Source of the DNA: Polynucleobacter campilacus
GTDB taxonomy: Bacteria; Pseudomonadota; Gammaproteobacteria; Burkholderiales; Burkholderiaceae
Direction of reading: 5' to 3'
DNA length: 64,000 bases
Assembly (NCBI RefSeq): GCF_002206625.1
Contig: NZ_NGUP01000001.1
Coordinates: forward strand, 1 to 64,000
The notes beneath the pieces are model-generated. The model was not told the DNA's origin. It worked only from the letters and a program-made list of their open reading frames with translations, and made no database searches. Positions within the stretch are counted from its first letter, which is position 1. Every line of letters begins with the position of its first letter. A program made the translations under genes and the position numbers. Below, piece after piece: positions 29,162-37,275 of this stretch.

Positions 29162-29986
29162 ATGAAAATCACTCAATTAATGCTTTATGGTCGCAGTACA
29201 TTTCTGGCGCTATTGTCCCTCTTGGCGCTACCCGCATTATTTTGTGTCAATGCATCCGCCCAAACCCTTCAATTCGAATACGACCTCAAAATCACTGCTG
29301 ATCCTGCTAAACGCGCAGCGTACCTAAAGCAGTCTGGTGAGGCGCCTAGTCCTTATGAGCAGGTATTGAGCTTGGTGAAGGGCTCGATGTCAGTGGCTAC
29401 TGTTGTGGATAAAGTGGATCTTCGTAAAGATCAGTACCACATCAACTCTACTGGCACTTTAGGCACTGTTCTTTCTACAGTACTTGCCGACCAAAAGTTA
29501 TTACGTGATTCTGTTGGCGCTATTACTAAAGAAGGCTTTGTTAGCAATACCTATCAAGAAAAACGTGGCAATACTGAGTTACTGATTGCCAAAGTAGAAA
29601 AGAGTGCTTTGAACTTTTACAAAGTCTCCTCGCGAACACCGCCTGTAGGTAGTACTCCGTTTACTGGTCGTCTCTATGACATGCTCACAGTAGGCTACCA
29701 GTTCATTGGCCGTGATTTACCCGGTAAATCGATTACCTTGCCAGTGACAGATGGCCGCTCGCTAAAGACCTATACCCTGATTCGTGGTGAGCCGTGGGAG
29801 TTTCCTTTTGATGGAGGTAAGGTCAAGGCAATACGCTACTACAAGACCACATCAAAAGATGACCCCGCTACTTTTGAAGTATGGTTCTCTGAAAAGGAGC
29901 ACATTCCGCTGCGCTCAGTGATTGGCTTAAACGCCCAATATGGCGCTACTATTCAGATTGATTTGAAAAAAATTCCTAAGATGTAA
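29162..29986 (+). CDS. DUF3108 domain-containing exported protein
   Basis: 274 residues. The signal peptide runs over residues ~1-34 (a hydrophobic LALLSLLALPALFCV ending ASAQ). The mature part is LQFEYDLKITADP... with the beta-rich DUF3108 pattern, including Y-E-KRGNTELL and GRLYDMLTVGYQF. The C-terminal FEVWFSEKEHIPLRSV is characteristic of the family. The role is unknown; homologues are periplasmic and common in betaproteobacteria. The start ATG has no strong ribosome site. Confidence 0.8.
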   Translation: MKITQLMLYGRSTFLALLSLLALPALFCVNASAQTLQFEYDLKITADPAKRAAYLKQSGEAPSPYEQVLSLVKGSMSVATVVDKVDLRKDQYHINSTGTLGTVLSTVLADQKLLRDSVGAITKEGFVSNTYQEKRGNTELLIAKVEKSALNFYKVSSRTPPVGSTPFTGRLYDMLTVGYQFIGRDLPGKSITLPVTDGRSLKTYTLIRGEPWEFPFDGGKVKAIRYYKTTSKDDPATFEVWFSEKEHIPLRSVIGLNAQYGATIQIDLKKIPKM

Positions 29987-30013
29987 TTTGAATTCCTGAT
30001 CTAGGCCTATATT

Positions 30014-30247
30014 TTGCGATCAATCTTAATCACTATCATTGCTATCACCTTAATTGGATTTATATTGTTTCAGGGTGCTGTCAGCTTACTTTGCGAGCCC
30101 CAGAAGGCCAATTCAGTTGCTGCGGTGATGTCCAATGTGATTCCTTCGGGTGAGCCTGCAAAGGAATCACATAAGCCAGATCCGCTCTCATGGGATCCGG
30201 TACTTCATCGTTTGCTCAATTTCTTTTCAAAGGCATGCCCACATTAA
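30014..30247 (+). CDS. Small hypothetical single-span membrane protein
   Basis: A 77-residue frame beginning with TTG 27 bp after the DUF3108 gene. It contains one clear hydrophobic helix (residues ~4-24, LITIIAITLIGFILFQGAVSLL) followed by a polar Pro/Ser-rich tail. No family recognised. The spacing suggests co-transcription with the gene upstream, but the weak start and lack of homology leave it uncertain; it could be spurious. Confidence 0.4.
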   Translation: MRSILITIIAITLIGFILFQGAVSLLCEPQKANSVAAVMSNVIPSGEPAKESHKPDPLSWDPVLHRLLNFFSKACPH

Positions 30248-30472
30248 TTGCCTTTACTAAAAACCTTGCTGGCATTAGCTTGGGGTGCCAAGCTTAAGAA
30301 CAGGCCTAGAGCATGCAATATTGCTATCAATGCCCAATGCTCAAAATTCGTTTCCATATAAACTTTAGCTATAAAGAGATTGAAGGTCCGTCCAGAACTC
30401 AAAAGTCTGCTTCAATAGCTTTGAGGGGTAATCAAGCCCCATAGAACAAAAAATAGAAAACTCGGAGAGATT

Positions 30473-31762
30473 ATGAAGAAATTACAGGCTATTGGCCTCA
30501 TTGTTGCCCTTGGAGCTGGCTTATTGACTAGCTCAGCTCTTTTTGCAGCAGATGCTGCTAAACCTCCCTTACCCCTAAGTAGCACTCCAGGCCAAGGCTT
30601 TACACCAGATGGTCTCAAAAGAATTGATGCATTCTTTGCCGATCAAATTGCAGGAAATAATATGTCTGGCGCAGTATTGGCTGTCGCTAAAAATGGCAAG
30701 TTGTCAATCTACAAGCCATATGGTTATTTAGATAAAGCCAATAATAAGCCGATGACTACTGATGCCATTTTTAATCTGGCATCGATGACCAAAGTGATGG
30801 CAACAGTTGGTGGCCTCACCTTTTATGAAGAAGGTAAATTACCTCTTAATGCGCCAATCTCAAATTGGCTTCCTCAATTTAAGGATATGAAAGTAGGGCA
30901 GGTAGATGCTGACGGTAATCTCAAATTAGTGCCTGCAAAAAATCAGATCACCATACAAGATCTGATGCGCCACACCAATGGCTTAACTTATGGTGGCCGT
31001 GGTGCTACACCGGTGCATAAGTTATATCCAGCCGGCTCTGCGCCAGCGGCTGTTCAATACAACGCTCAAGAATTTATTGATAAGTTATCAAGTGCGCCAT
31101 TGCTCTATGAGCCAGGGACCGTATGGGATTATGGCTTTGGCTTAGATGTACTTGGCATCATCGAAGAGAAGATTGCTGGCAAGCCGCTGGATGCAGTATT
31201 AAAGGAGCGTATTTGGAGTAAGGTCGGAATGCCCAACACTTCTTTTGAGCTGGCAGACAAAGATCGTCCGCGCCTAGCCCAACCTTTACCAATAGATCCG
31301 CTGACAGGTAAGCCACAGAAGGTCGATATTCTGACGCAGAAAGTGAAATTTGATTGTGGCGGGTCTTGCGCCTATTCCACTGCAGGGGACTACATTCGTT
31401 TTGGTCAAATGTTGCTCAACGGTGGCAGCCTTGAGGGCAAGCGCGTATTAGGTCCACAGACCTTAGCTTTTATGACTTCTAACCACCTCAATAAAGATAT
31501 TAAAAATAATGTGGGTGCTACGGAGCCAGGCCGCGTAGGTTATGGATTTGGTTTGGGCGTAGCTGTGCGAACAGACAGAGGTTTATCTTCCATCAACGGT
31601 AACGTTGGCGACTTCACTTGGAATGGCGCTTATGGCACTGTATTTTGGGCAGACCCTAAAGAGCAAATGGTAGTGGTCATGATGGGCGTTGCCCCAGGAG
31701 AAATCCGCAAGGTACATCGTGAACAGCTTAATGCTGTGATTTATGGAGCGCTGGAAAAATAG
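30473..31762 (+). CDS. Serine hydrolase, beta-lactamase (class C)/esterase family
   Basis: A 429-residue secreted protein with a signal peptide ending FAADA near residues 26-30. The catalytic SxxK appears as SMTK within FNLASMTKVMATVG near residue 105. HTNGLTYGG near 165, a WDYGFGLDVLG Tyr motif near 220 and DCGGSCAYSTAGDYIRFGQ follow. This is the EstB/AmpC-like beta-lactamase superfamily; most members are esterases or peptidases rather than resistance enzymes. A GGAGAG ribosome site precedes the ATG. A strong terminator follows. Confidence 0.85.
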   Translation: MKKLQAIGLIVALGAGLLTSSALFAADAAKPPLPLSSTPGQGFTPDGLKRIDAFFADQIAGNNMSGAVLAVAKNGKLSIYKPYGYLDKANNKPMTTDAIFNLASMTKVMATVGGLTFYEEGKLPLNAPISNWLPQFKDMKVGQVDADGNLKLVPAKNQITIQDLMRHTNGLTYGGRGATPVHKLYPAGSAPAAVQYNAQEFIDKLSSAPLLYEPGTVWDYGFGLDVLGIIEEKIAGKPLDAVLKERIWSKVGMPNTSFELADKDRPRLAQPLPIDPLTGKPQKVDILTQKVKFDCGGSCAYSTAGDYIRFGQMLLNGGSLEGKRVLGPQTLAFMTSNHLNKDIKNNVGATEPGRVGYGFGLGVAVRTDRGLSSINGNVGDFTWNGAYGTVFWADPKEQMVVVMMGVAPGEIRKVHREQLNAVIYGALEK

Positions 31763-31810
31763 TTATGTGAGTACTCATTGTTAGAGTGTGGTTTTATAGC
31801 TCTTTAAAAT

Positions 31811-31844
31811 AAACGCAGTCAATAAACATGACTGCGTTTTTTAT
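31811..31844 (+). terminator. Rho-independent terminator after the serine hydrolase
   Basis: A perfect 11-bp inverted repeat, AAACGCAGTCA (31811-31821) and TGACTGCGTTT (31829-31839), around a 7-nt loop, ends in a T-run. Confidence 0.93.
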
Positions 31845-31908
31845 TGTTCAAATTTTTTCGAAGGATCGACATGATGTAACTAATTAATCAAAGTATGAGG
31901 AGTTTGTG

Positions 31909-32223
31909 ATGTCGAGAACTTTTAGACGTAAAAATCAACGGCATGAATATGTCTGGGTATTAAAAAACTGGGATGTATTTTTTAATGGCGGGACAACCAT
32001 TCGTCATATCCCTAATTCTGACGCTGGAAGAAAGGCAATTGCCGTCTTTCATTCAGATGCACAAGTAACCATGGGTAGCTCGGCACCTCGGTGGTACCGT
32101 AAGGCTTTTGAGCATCGTCGCCGCACAAGAAATAATAGGGTAATGAGGCTTTGGCTTCAGGGGCTGGGCGATCCTATTTTTGAGGCACGTCATAGACATG
32201 ATGCAAATTGGTCATGGTGGTGA
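31909..32223 (+). CDS. Hypothetical basic protein
   Basis: 104 residues from the ATG preceded by AGGAG at 6 nt. The GTG one codon upstream has poor spacing. The protein is rich in Arg, His and Trp (RRKNQRHEYVWVLKNWDV at the start, a cluster RHRHDANWSWW at the end) and has no signal peptide. No family recognised. Charge suggests nucleic-acid contact, but that is speculation. It lies alone between a terminator and the HTH/AbiEii module. Confidence 0.6.
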   Translation: MSRTFRRKNQRHEYVWVLKNWDVFFNGGTTIRHIPNSDAGRKAIAVFHSDAQVTMGSSAPRWYRKAFEHRRRTRNNRVMRLWLQGLGDPIFEARHRHDANWSWW

Positions 32224-32252
32224 TTTAAGGGGGTTAATAGGTATTATGTGAA

Positions 32253-32306
32253 TAATGTTTCTTATAGTTTACAAAATTAAGTATTTGTATATAATAAGAA
32301 ACATTA
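32253..32306 (+). promoter_or_regulatory. Promoter and inverted-repeat operator of the HTH/AbiEii module
   Basis: A perfect 13-bp inverted repeat, TAATGTTTCTTAT (32253-32265) and ATAAGAAACATTA (32294-32306), brackets a sigma-70 promoter TTTACA (32268-32273), 16-bp spacer, TATAAT (32290-32295). The second arm overlaps the -10 and the A of the antitoxin ATG. A start site about 7 nt after the -10 would leave only a few bases of leader. The arrangement fits autorepression by the HTH protein. Confidence 0.8.
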
Positions 32307-32788
32307 TGAACAAAAAAGCCAATTTACCACCAACCAAAGACCTGCCTTCATTGGCTCGTTTGGGCGCTCAAATTACGGCCAGAAGAAAGGTTTTGAGAAT
32401 CCGTGCGCAGATTTGTGCTGAGATGGCCGGCATCTCAAGGGTGACCTTACATCGAATTGAAAAAGGCGAGCCCACAGTGAGCATCGGTGCGTATCTTCAG
32501 GTTTGTGAAGCTTTGGGTTTGTATTTCGCTCTACTGCCTTTAGTTGGCCAAGAGGCGGATATCAAATTGCATGATCCTGAAATGCCCCACATTCGTATAA
32601 AGGACTATGCACAATTAAAAGCACTGGCATGGCAGCTAAAAGATGATGAGTATTTAACAGACGCAGAGGCAATGGCAATTTATGAGAGGAATAAGCGTTT
32701 TTTGGACTTAACCCATCTCGATGAGCGCGAGAGAAATCTGATGCAAAGATTGATAGACACAAGAGGAATGGAGCAATTACTTGTTTAG
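32306..32788 (+). CDS. XRE-family HTH antitoxin-like regulator
   Basis: 160 residues from the ATG at the end of the operator; an in-frame upstream ATG at 32255 would place the promoter inside the gene and is rejected. The helix-turn-helix spans residues ~28-65 (AQICAEMAGISRVTLHRIEKGEPTVSIGAYLQVCEALG). A C-terminal acidic helical part follows. The next gene, an AbiEii-type toxin, overlaps its stop by 8 bp. The protein is likely the antitoxin and autorepressor of a type IV-like module. Confidence 0.82.
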   Translation: MNKKANLPPTKDLPSLARLGAQITARRKVLRIRAQICAEMAGISRVTLHRIEKGEPTVSIGAYLQVCEALGLYFALLPLVGQEADIKLHDPEMPHIRIKDYAQLKALAWQLKDDEYLTDAEAMAIYERNKRFLDLTHLDERERNLMQRLIDTRGMEQLLV

Positions 32789-33482
32789 GCGAAAACACCA
32801 TCAGTTGATTGGTAGCATCCTGCAGCAACTTAATGGTGATCTACTAAGAGAGCGCCATTGTTACTTTGGCGGCGGGACAGCGATAGCCCTGTTGCAAAAT
32901 GAATATCGAGAATCTGTTGATATTGATTTTCTTGTCTCAAACAAAGAGCACTATCGTGAATTGCGTAATTTATTGACAGATACAGCTGGCATTTATGCAA
33001 TTGCTAAAGAGGGTGCTAAGTTGGTGTTGGCCCGTGATATTAGGGCAGATCAGTATGGCATCCGCACAATGCTCCAGTCGGGAGATGTGGCTGTTAAATT
33101 TGAAATTGTCTTAGAGGGCCGCATTGAGTTTGATAGCCCAGGCCCAACTAATTCTATTAAGGGCATTACCACACTAACAAGATTAGATTTATTAGCGAGC
33201 AAGTTATTGGCCAACTCAGATCGTTGGAACGATACAGCTATTTATAGCAGGGATGTTATCGATTTTGTGATGTTAAACCCAAGCAAAATTGAATTGAAAG
33301 CAGCTCTGACTAAAGCCCATTCGGCTTATGGAGATAGCATACATAAAGATCTTCATAAGGCTATCAATGCATTACTTATTCGCGATGAACGGCTTGAGGT
33401 GTGTATGAAAATGCTGAAAATCGAAATTCCAAAAGCGCTCTTGTGGCAGGGCTTAAGAGATTTATTAGGTAAGCTTGAGTAA
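32781..33482 (+). CDS. Nucleotidyltransferase AbiEii/AbiGii-family toxin
   Basis: 233 residues, TTG start overlapping the antitoxin stop. The nucleotidyltransferase signature appears as YFGGGTAIALL near residues 28-38 and SVDIDFLVS near 45-53. GITTLTRLDLLASKLLANSDRW near 130-150 follows, as in AbiEii/COG2253 proteins. AbiE modules act as toxin-antitoxin systems and can abort phage infection. Pairing here is with an XRE-type protein rather than a classical AbiEi, a known variant. It converges with a membrane protein gene 13 bp downstream. Confidence 0.85.
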   Translation: MFRRKHHQLIGSILQQLNGDLLRERHCYFGGGTAIALLQNEYRESVDIDFLVSNKEHYRELRNLLTDTAGIYAIAKEGAKLVLARDIRADQYGIRTMLQSGDVAVKFEIVLEGRIEFDSPGPTNSIKGITTLTRLDLLASKLLANSDRWNDTAIYSRDVIDFVMLNPSKIELKAALTKAHSAYGDSIHKDLHKAINALLIRDERLEVCMKMLKIEIPKALLWQGLRDLLGKLE

Positions 33483-33495
33483 AGCTCGTAATAGC

Positions 33496-33867
33496 CTAAA
33501 ACCGAAATTCCCGATAGTGCCTATACAAATTGGCAATCGATGCAAAGCCCAGAACAACAATCAAGATTGCAAAGACATAATCAATCGTTAAATAAGTAAA
33601 GATGCCAAGCTGAATGAGGATTGCTGCTCCAACAAAGGCTGCCATCGATCCAAAGGCCACTAGCTTGAAGTTGGGAATAAAGGCGCCCAGGGTAATGGCA
33701 ATAAAGACAATGTAAAGATCTGATACCAGTTGATCAGCAGTTACAAAAATAGCATTCGTAAATTGCGGACTGGTAAATTTACCAACAACCGCAAACGCCA
33801 GAATGCTGGCCAAAATTGCAAAATTGAGTTTTGCTTTGCTAATAATTTCTCTGAGCTGATCATTCAT
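33496..33867 (-). CDS. Small membrane protein, unknown function
   Basis: 123 residues with about four hydrophobic helices (near residues 15-31, 49-66, 68-88 and 94-112), ending in a basic tail YRHYREFRF. No conserved family motif recognised. It lies 16 bp downstream of another small membrane protein on the same strand, so the two probably form a pair. Confidence 0.6.
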   Translation of the reverse strand: MNDQLREIISKAKLNFAILASILAFAVVGKFTSPQFTNAIFVTADQLVSDLYIVFIAITLGAFIPNFKLVAFGSMAAFVGAAILIQLGIFTYLTIDYVFAILIVVLGFASIANLYRHYREFRF

Positions 33868-33883
33868 GATGAGTTACTCTGTT

Positions 33884-34108
33884 TTAAGAACCATTGCCAC
33901 TAAATACGAGGGTCATGCAAATCCAAAGCAGGATGAAGGCAACCAAAATAGTAAAGCCAATTTTCTTGAGAAAATATTCCAAGCTATCCATATAGGCTTC
34001 ATCGTTACGACCAAACCAGCCATCAAAACGTTTCCAAACTAGGCGTCCTACCACTAGCGGTAGGAGCATGCCAACAATGCCGAGAACAACGGTGAGGGTG
34101 GTATCCAT
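33884..34108 (-). CDS. Small membrane protein, unknown function
   Basis: 74 residues with two helices (near 4-22, TVVLGIVGMLLPLVVGRLVW, and near 50-70, IGFTILVAFILLWICMTLVF) joined by a polar loop RFDGWFGRNDEAYMDS. No family recognised. It is probably co-transcribed with the gene at 33496. Confidence 0.55.
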   Translation of the reverse strand: MDTTLTVVLGIVGMLLPLVVGRLVWKRFDGWFGRNDEAYMDSLEYFLKKIGFTILVAFILLWICMTLVFSGNGS

Positions 34109-34172
34109 TGGTTGATTTCTTTCTTACTCAATACTGTTTGTACTGCTTATGTGCTGTTTAATGAGCGCTTAC

Positions 34173-35084
34173 TTATGAATTTAGTGCCGCAAAGTCATAT
34201 AGGATACAGGGGTTATCGACCAGGATGGATTTTCTGAGATTTTCATCTAGAACCCAGGAACCCAATAGATCGCACAGATCAGCATCGTGGGGCATTTGCT
34301 TTTTGACCATGACATGGGGCCAATCCGTACCCCAAACCAGCCTATTGGGGTTTGCCTTGATCACCGCATCATTCAATGGCCGCATATCGGCATATGGAAG
34401 ATCACCATCGCAAATCCGATAGGGTCCGGTCATCTTGACCCAGGCTTGTTCATTCTTCAGAAGCTCTAATAGTCCCTGAAAGCCTTCATTCTTGACCCCA
34501 TGTTTTGCATAGGAATAACCAAAATGCCCAAAGACTAAATCTACCGGAAAGTTTTCAAACACTTTGTCTAAGTTTGGATATTCATTCACATGCATAAGCA
34601 ACTCTAAATGCCAGCCAAAAGGTTTAATGCGGTTTGCTAAATCTTTTAGGTTTTGGATTGGTAGTCCAGCAGAGGGATCGGCAACATCAACAATATTGCA
34701 GCGGATACCGCGCACACCAGCTTGATGTAGTTGCTCTAATTGAGCATCGTCAATCGCATTGACCTCATTTGGAATGACTGCCACCCCTCGTAATTGCTTT
34801 GGATGGGCTTTGAGTGCAGATAGCATCGCGCGATTATCGGTGCCATAAACACTAGGCTGCACCAGTACTGCCCGATCCACTCTGAGCATCCTCAGTAAAG
34901 CTTGGTAATGCTCTAGCGTGGCATCAGGTGGTGTGTAGATGCGCTCTTGCGCATACGGAAATTGACTAGCTGGCCCACAAACGTGCGCATGGCAATCAAC
35001 CGCCCCAGATGGAAATACGATTTTGGGAGATCTGATTTCTGGATCTGGGGCTTGGCACAGCGGTGCTGATGGATGGCTAGTCAA
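34173..35084 (-). CDS. Amidohydrolase family 2 protein (2-pyrone-4,6-dicarboxylate lactonase-like)
   Basis: 303 residues, TIM-barrel metal-dependent hydrolase. AVDCHAHVCGP near residue 28-38 carries the HxH, and VFGHFGYSYAKHG lies near 185. WGTDWPHVMVKK near 248 holds the catalytic Asp and matches PDC hydrolase/LigI relatives of the COG3618 group. It lies 18 bp downstream of a Bug-type binding-protein gene, a common pairing for uptake and breakdown of an aromatic or dicarboxylic acid. The substrate is unknown. Confidence 0.82.
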   Translation of the reverse strand: MTSHPSAPLCQAPDPEIRSPKIVFPSGAVDCHAHVCGPASQFPYAQERIYTPPDATLEHYQALLRMLRVDRAVLVQPSVYGTDNRAMLSALKAHPKQLRGVAVIPNEVNAIDDAQLEQLHQAGVRGIRCNIVDVADPSAGLPIQNLKDLANRIKPFGWHLELLMHVNEYPNLDKVFENFPVDLVFGHFGYSYAKHGVKNEGFQGLLELLKNEQAWVKMTGPYRICDGDLPYADMRPLNDAVIKANPNRLVWGTDWPHVMVKKQMPHDADLCDLLGSWVLDENLRKSILVDNPCILYDFAALNS

Positions 35085-35102
35085 TGGTTTTAGTGCGTCA
35101 CT

Positions 35103-36113
35103 TTATTGCGGTTCGATATTCGCTTCTTTGGCAATCTTTTGGTACTTGGCCATTTCATCACGAACAAACTTAGCAAATTCAGCAGGACTCATGGGAGTTG
35201 CTTTAATCCCTTTAGTTTCATAAGCAGTTTTAACTTCCGGATCTTGCATTGATTGATTGATATCAGCATTGATCTTTTTAATTACGGCAGCTGGAGTAGC
35301 TGCGGGAGCCCACACACCAAACCAAAGTCCAATTTCAAAAGTGGGATAGCCTTGCTCAGCAATACTCGGAATGTCAGGCACAACCGCATTACGGATTTTG
35401 CTCGTAACGCCTAAGCCTCGTAACTTTCCACCTTTGAGTTGACCAATCGCTGTATCAAGTGGCGCCATATAAAAAGCAGTGCGACCAGACATCGTGTCAG
35501 AGATGGCCTCTGGAGATCCTTTGTAGGGAACATGAATGAGTTTGATGCCCATGACCTGATTGAAGTACTCAGCAGCCAAGTGAGAAGAGCTACCAACACC
35601 AGCTGAGGCAAAGGTGATTTCACCAGGCTTGGATTTTGCCGCAATCACCAAATCTCGAATACTTTGATAAGGACCATCTGCTGCAGTAATCATCACATAG
35701 GGAGTTTGCCCAAGAATAGCCACATCGACCAAACTTTTGAGTGGGTCATAAGGCAACTTTTTATAGATTGCTGGATTAGCTGCATACGATGCTGATTGCA
35801 CGAGCAAGGTATAGCCATCGGGTTCAGAGTTGACAACCACACCAGTGCCAATGAGTCCCCCAGCACCAGGGCGATTTTCAATAATGACCGATTGCTTCCA
35901 GGTTTCTGTAAGACTCTTGGCAACCAAGCGACCAGCGATATCAGCGCCAGATCCGGTTGTTAATGGCACCACCATTTTGACGGTACGGTTAGGGTAACTT
36001 TGTGCGTGACCTTGGGTATAGGTCAGACTTGCCAGAGCAAGAAAGCTTAAGGCGAGCAATGACTTTCCAAGTTTGAGAGCGCGCTGGCGCTGATTGCGTA
36101 ATCTTAACATCAT
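35103..36113 (-). CDS. Bug/TctC-family tripartite tricarboxylate transporter substrate-binding protein
   Basis: 336 residues with a signal peptide (basic start, LGKSLLALSFLALASLTYTQGHAQ). The mature protein begins SYPNRTVKMVVPLTTGSGADIAGRLVA, the characteristic Bug motif, with ENRPGAGGLIGTGVV after it. Such proteins bind carboxylates, nicotinate or similar small acids in the periplasm and are expanded in Burkholderiales. No TctA/TctB membrane partner is present in the window, typical of orphan Bug genes. It is likely transcribed with the amidohydrolase downstream. Confidence 0.93.
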   Translation of the reverse strand: MMLRLRNQRQRALKLGKSLLALSFLALASLTYTQGHAQSYPNRTVKMVVPLTTGSGADIAGRLVAKSLTETWKQSVIIENRPGAGGLIGTGVVVNSEPDGYTLLVQSASYAANPAIYKKLPYDPLKSLVDVAILGQTPYVMITAADGPYQSIRDLVIAAKSKPGEITFASAGVGSSSHLAAEYFNQVMGIKLIHVPYKGSPEAISDTMSGRTAFYMAPLDTAIGQLKGGKLRGLGVTSKIRNAVVPDIPSIAEQGYPTFEIGLWFGVWAPAATPAAVIKKINADINQSMQDPEVKTAYETKGIKATPMSPAEFAKFVRDEMAKYQKIAKEANIEPQ

Positions 36114-36220
36114 GTCTCCTGAGTGTTTTAATCATTTTTTATAGTTTCATCGGATAATCTAACATGCTCTAGTCAATAGATAAATAGCAGCACTTAGAAA
36201 TCAAGAAAAGGTAGAGACAA

Positions 36221-37039
36221 ATGACACAAATGCACGATGCCCAGACCGCAAAGGTGAATGGGGTAGATATTGCCTACCGATTTGATGGCCCCAAAGACGG
36301 ACGTGTTTTATTGGTCGCCAACAGCTTAATGGCCAATGGCAGTATGTGGGACTGGAATGTGCCGGCATTGGCTGATCGCTATCGTGTATTGCGCTACGAC
36401 AAAAGAGGGCATGGACAGTCTGGCGTTATTCCTGGGCCTTACACCATTGCCCAATTAGCTGATGATGCAGTTGGATTATTGGATGCACTCGGAATTGCCA
36501 AAGTCCACTTTATGGGTTTATCTATTGGCGGCATGATTGGTCAGCAATTAGGTGCCCGTTACCCTGAGCGCGTTTACTCTTTATCACTTTGTAATACCGC
36601 TTCTGAAATGCCGCCACGCAGTTTGTGGCAAGAGCGTTTTGACATTGCCAGCACACAAGGCATTGCTGGGTTAGTCGATGGCACGATCAAGCGTTGGTTC
36701 ACTGCACCTTTTATTGAGCGCAGTCCAGACGATATTGAAAAAGTACGCCAAATGATTTTGGCTACCAATGTAGATGGCTATATGGGCTGCGGTAGTGCAG
36801 TACGTGATATGGCGCAAAGCACGATGCTACTCAAGATCAAAACACCCACGCTGGTACTTTCAGGAGAACACGATCCTGCCTGCACGGTTGATCAAGGCAC
36901 TGTTTTACATCGACTGATTGATGGATCTAAGATGGTGGTACTGAAGGATGCAGCGCACTTATCTAATATTGAGCAGCCCGCTGCATTTAATCGCACAGTA
37001 CGCGAATTTATCGACTCTGTTGATAGTCAGTTGAAGTAA
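36221..37039 (+). CDS. Alpha/beta hydrolase, 3-oxoadipate enol-lactonase-like
   Basis: 272 residues. It begins with DIAYRFDGPKDGRVLLVANSLMANGSMWD, as in PcaD proteins. The nucleophile elbow GLSIGGMIG is near residues 98-106 (Ser ~100), the acid probably lies in GEHDPACTV, and the His is in KDAAHLSNIEQP near 246. PcaD opens the enol-lactone in the beta-ketoadipate pathway, but other pca genes are not nearby, so only the family call is firm. It is divergent from the Bug gene. Confidence 0.8.
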   Translation: MTQMHDAQTAKVNGVDIAYRFDGPKDGRVLLVANSLMANGSMWDWNVPALADRYRVLRYDKRGHGQSGVIPGPYTIAQLADDAVGLLDALGIAKVHFMGLSIGGMIGQQLGARYPERVYSLSLCNTASEMPPRSLWQERFDIASTQGIAGLVDGTIKRWFTAPFIERSPDDIEKVRQMILATNVDGYMGCGSAVRDMAQSTMLLKIKTPTLVLSGEHDPACTVDQGTVLHRLIDGSKMVVLKDAAHLSNIEQPAAFNRTVREFIDSVDSQLK

Positions 37040-37077
37040 TTAAGCTATAAAGGCCATCAGCACAGAAAGAATTTCGT

Positions 37078-37257
37078 ATGTCAATGAAAAAAACCGACCT
37101 GTACAAGAACTTAGCTCTTACGACTGCTCAGCGCATGAAGAATGCTGCTAAGACTCCTAAGCTTGGGGTTGCTGAAGCAAGGGCGAAAACTAAAAAAGAG
37201 CTAGCAGAGGCAAACCCAATGCTAGCTTCTTTAATGGGTAAAAAGAAAACGAAGTAG
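37078..37257 (+). CDS. Small lysine/alanine-rich protein
   Basis: A 59-residue frame from ATG 37078 (a second ATG follows two codons later). It reads MSMKKTDLYKNLALTTAQ, continues with an amphipathic helical centre rich in Lys and Ala, and ends MLASLMGKKKTK. Codon use is like the neighbours and the frame fills the gap between the PcaD-like and TonB-receptor genes, leaving 18 bp before the latter. No family recognised; the character is that of a small basic cytoplasmic protein. Confidence 0.6.
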   Translation: MSMKKTDLYKNLALTTAQRMKNAAKTPKLGVAEARAKTKKELAEANPMLASLMGKKKTK

Positions 37258-37275
37258 TGCGCTTAGATTAAATGT

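Noticed and set aside
30277..30294. 7-bp hairpin AGCTTGG-GGTG-CCAAGCT
   Set aside because: No T-run on either side close enough for an intrinsic terminator; left as a hairpin of unknown meaning.
30244..30357. Minus-strand 37-codon frame with a signal-peptide-like sequence
   Set aside because: No ribosome site, very short, and it overlaps the end of another small frame; chance hydrophobicity is more likely.
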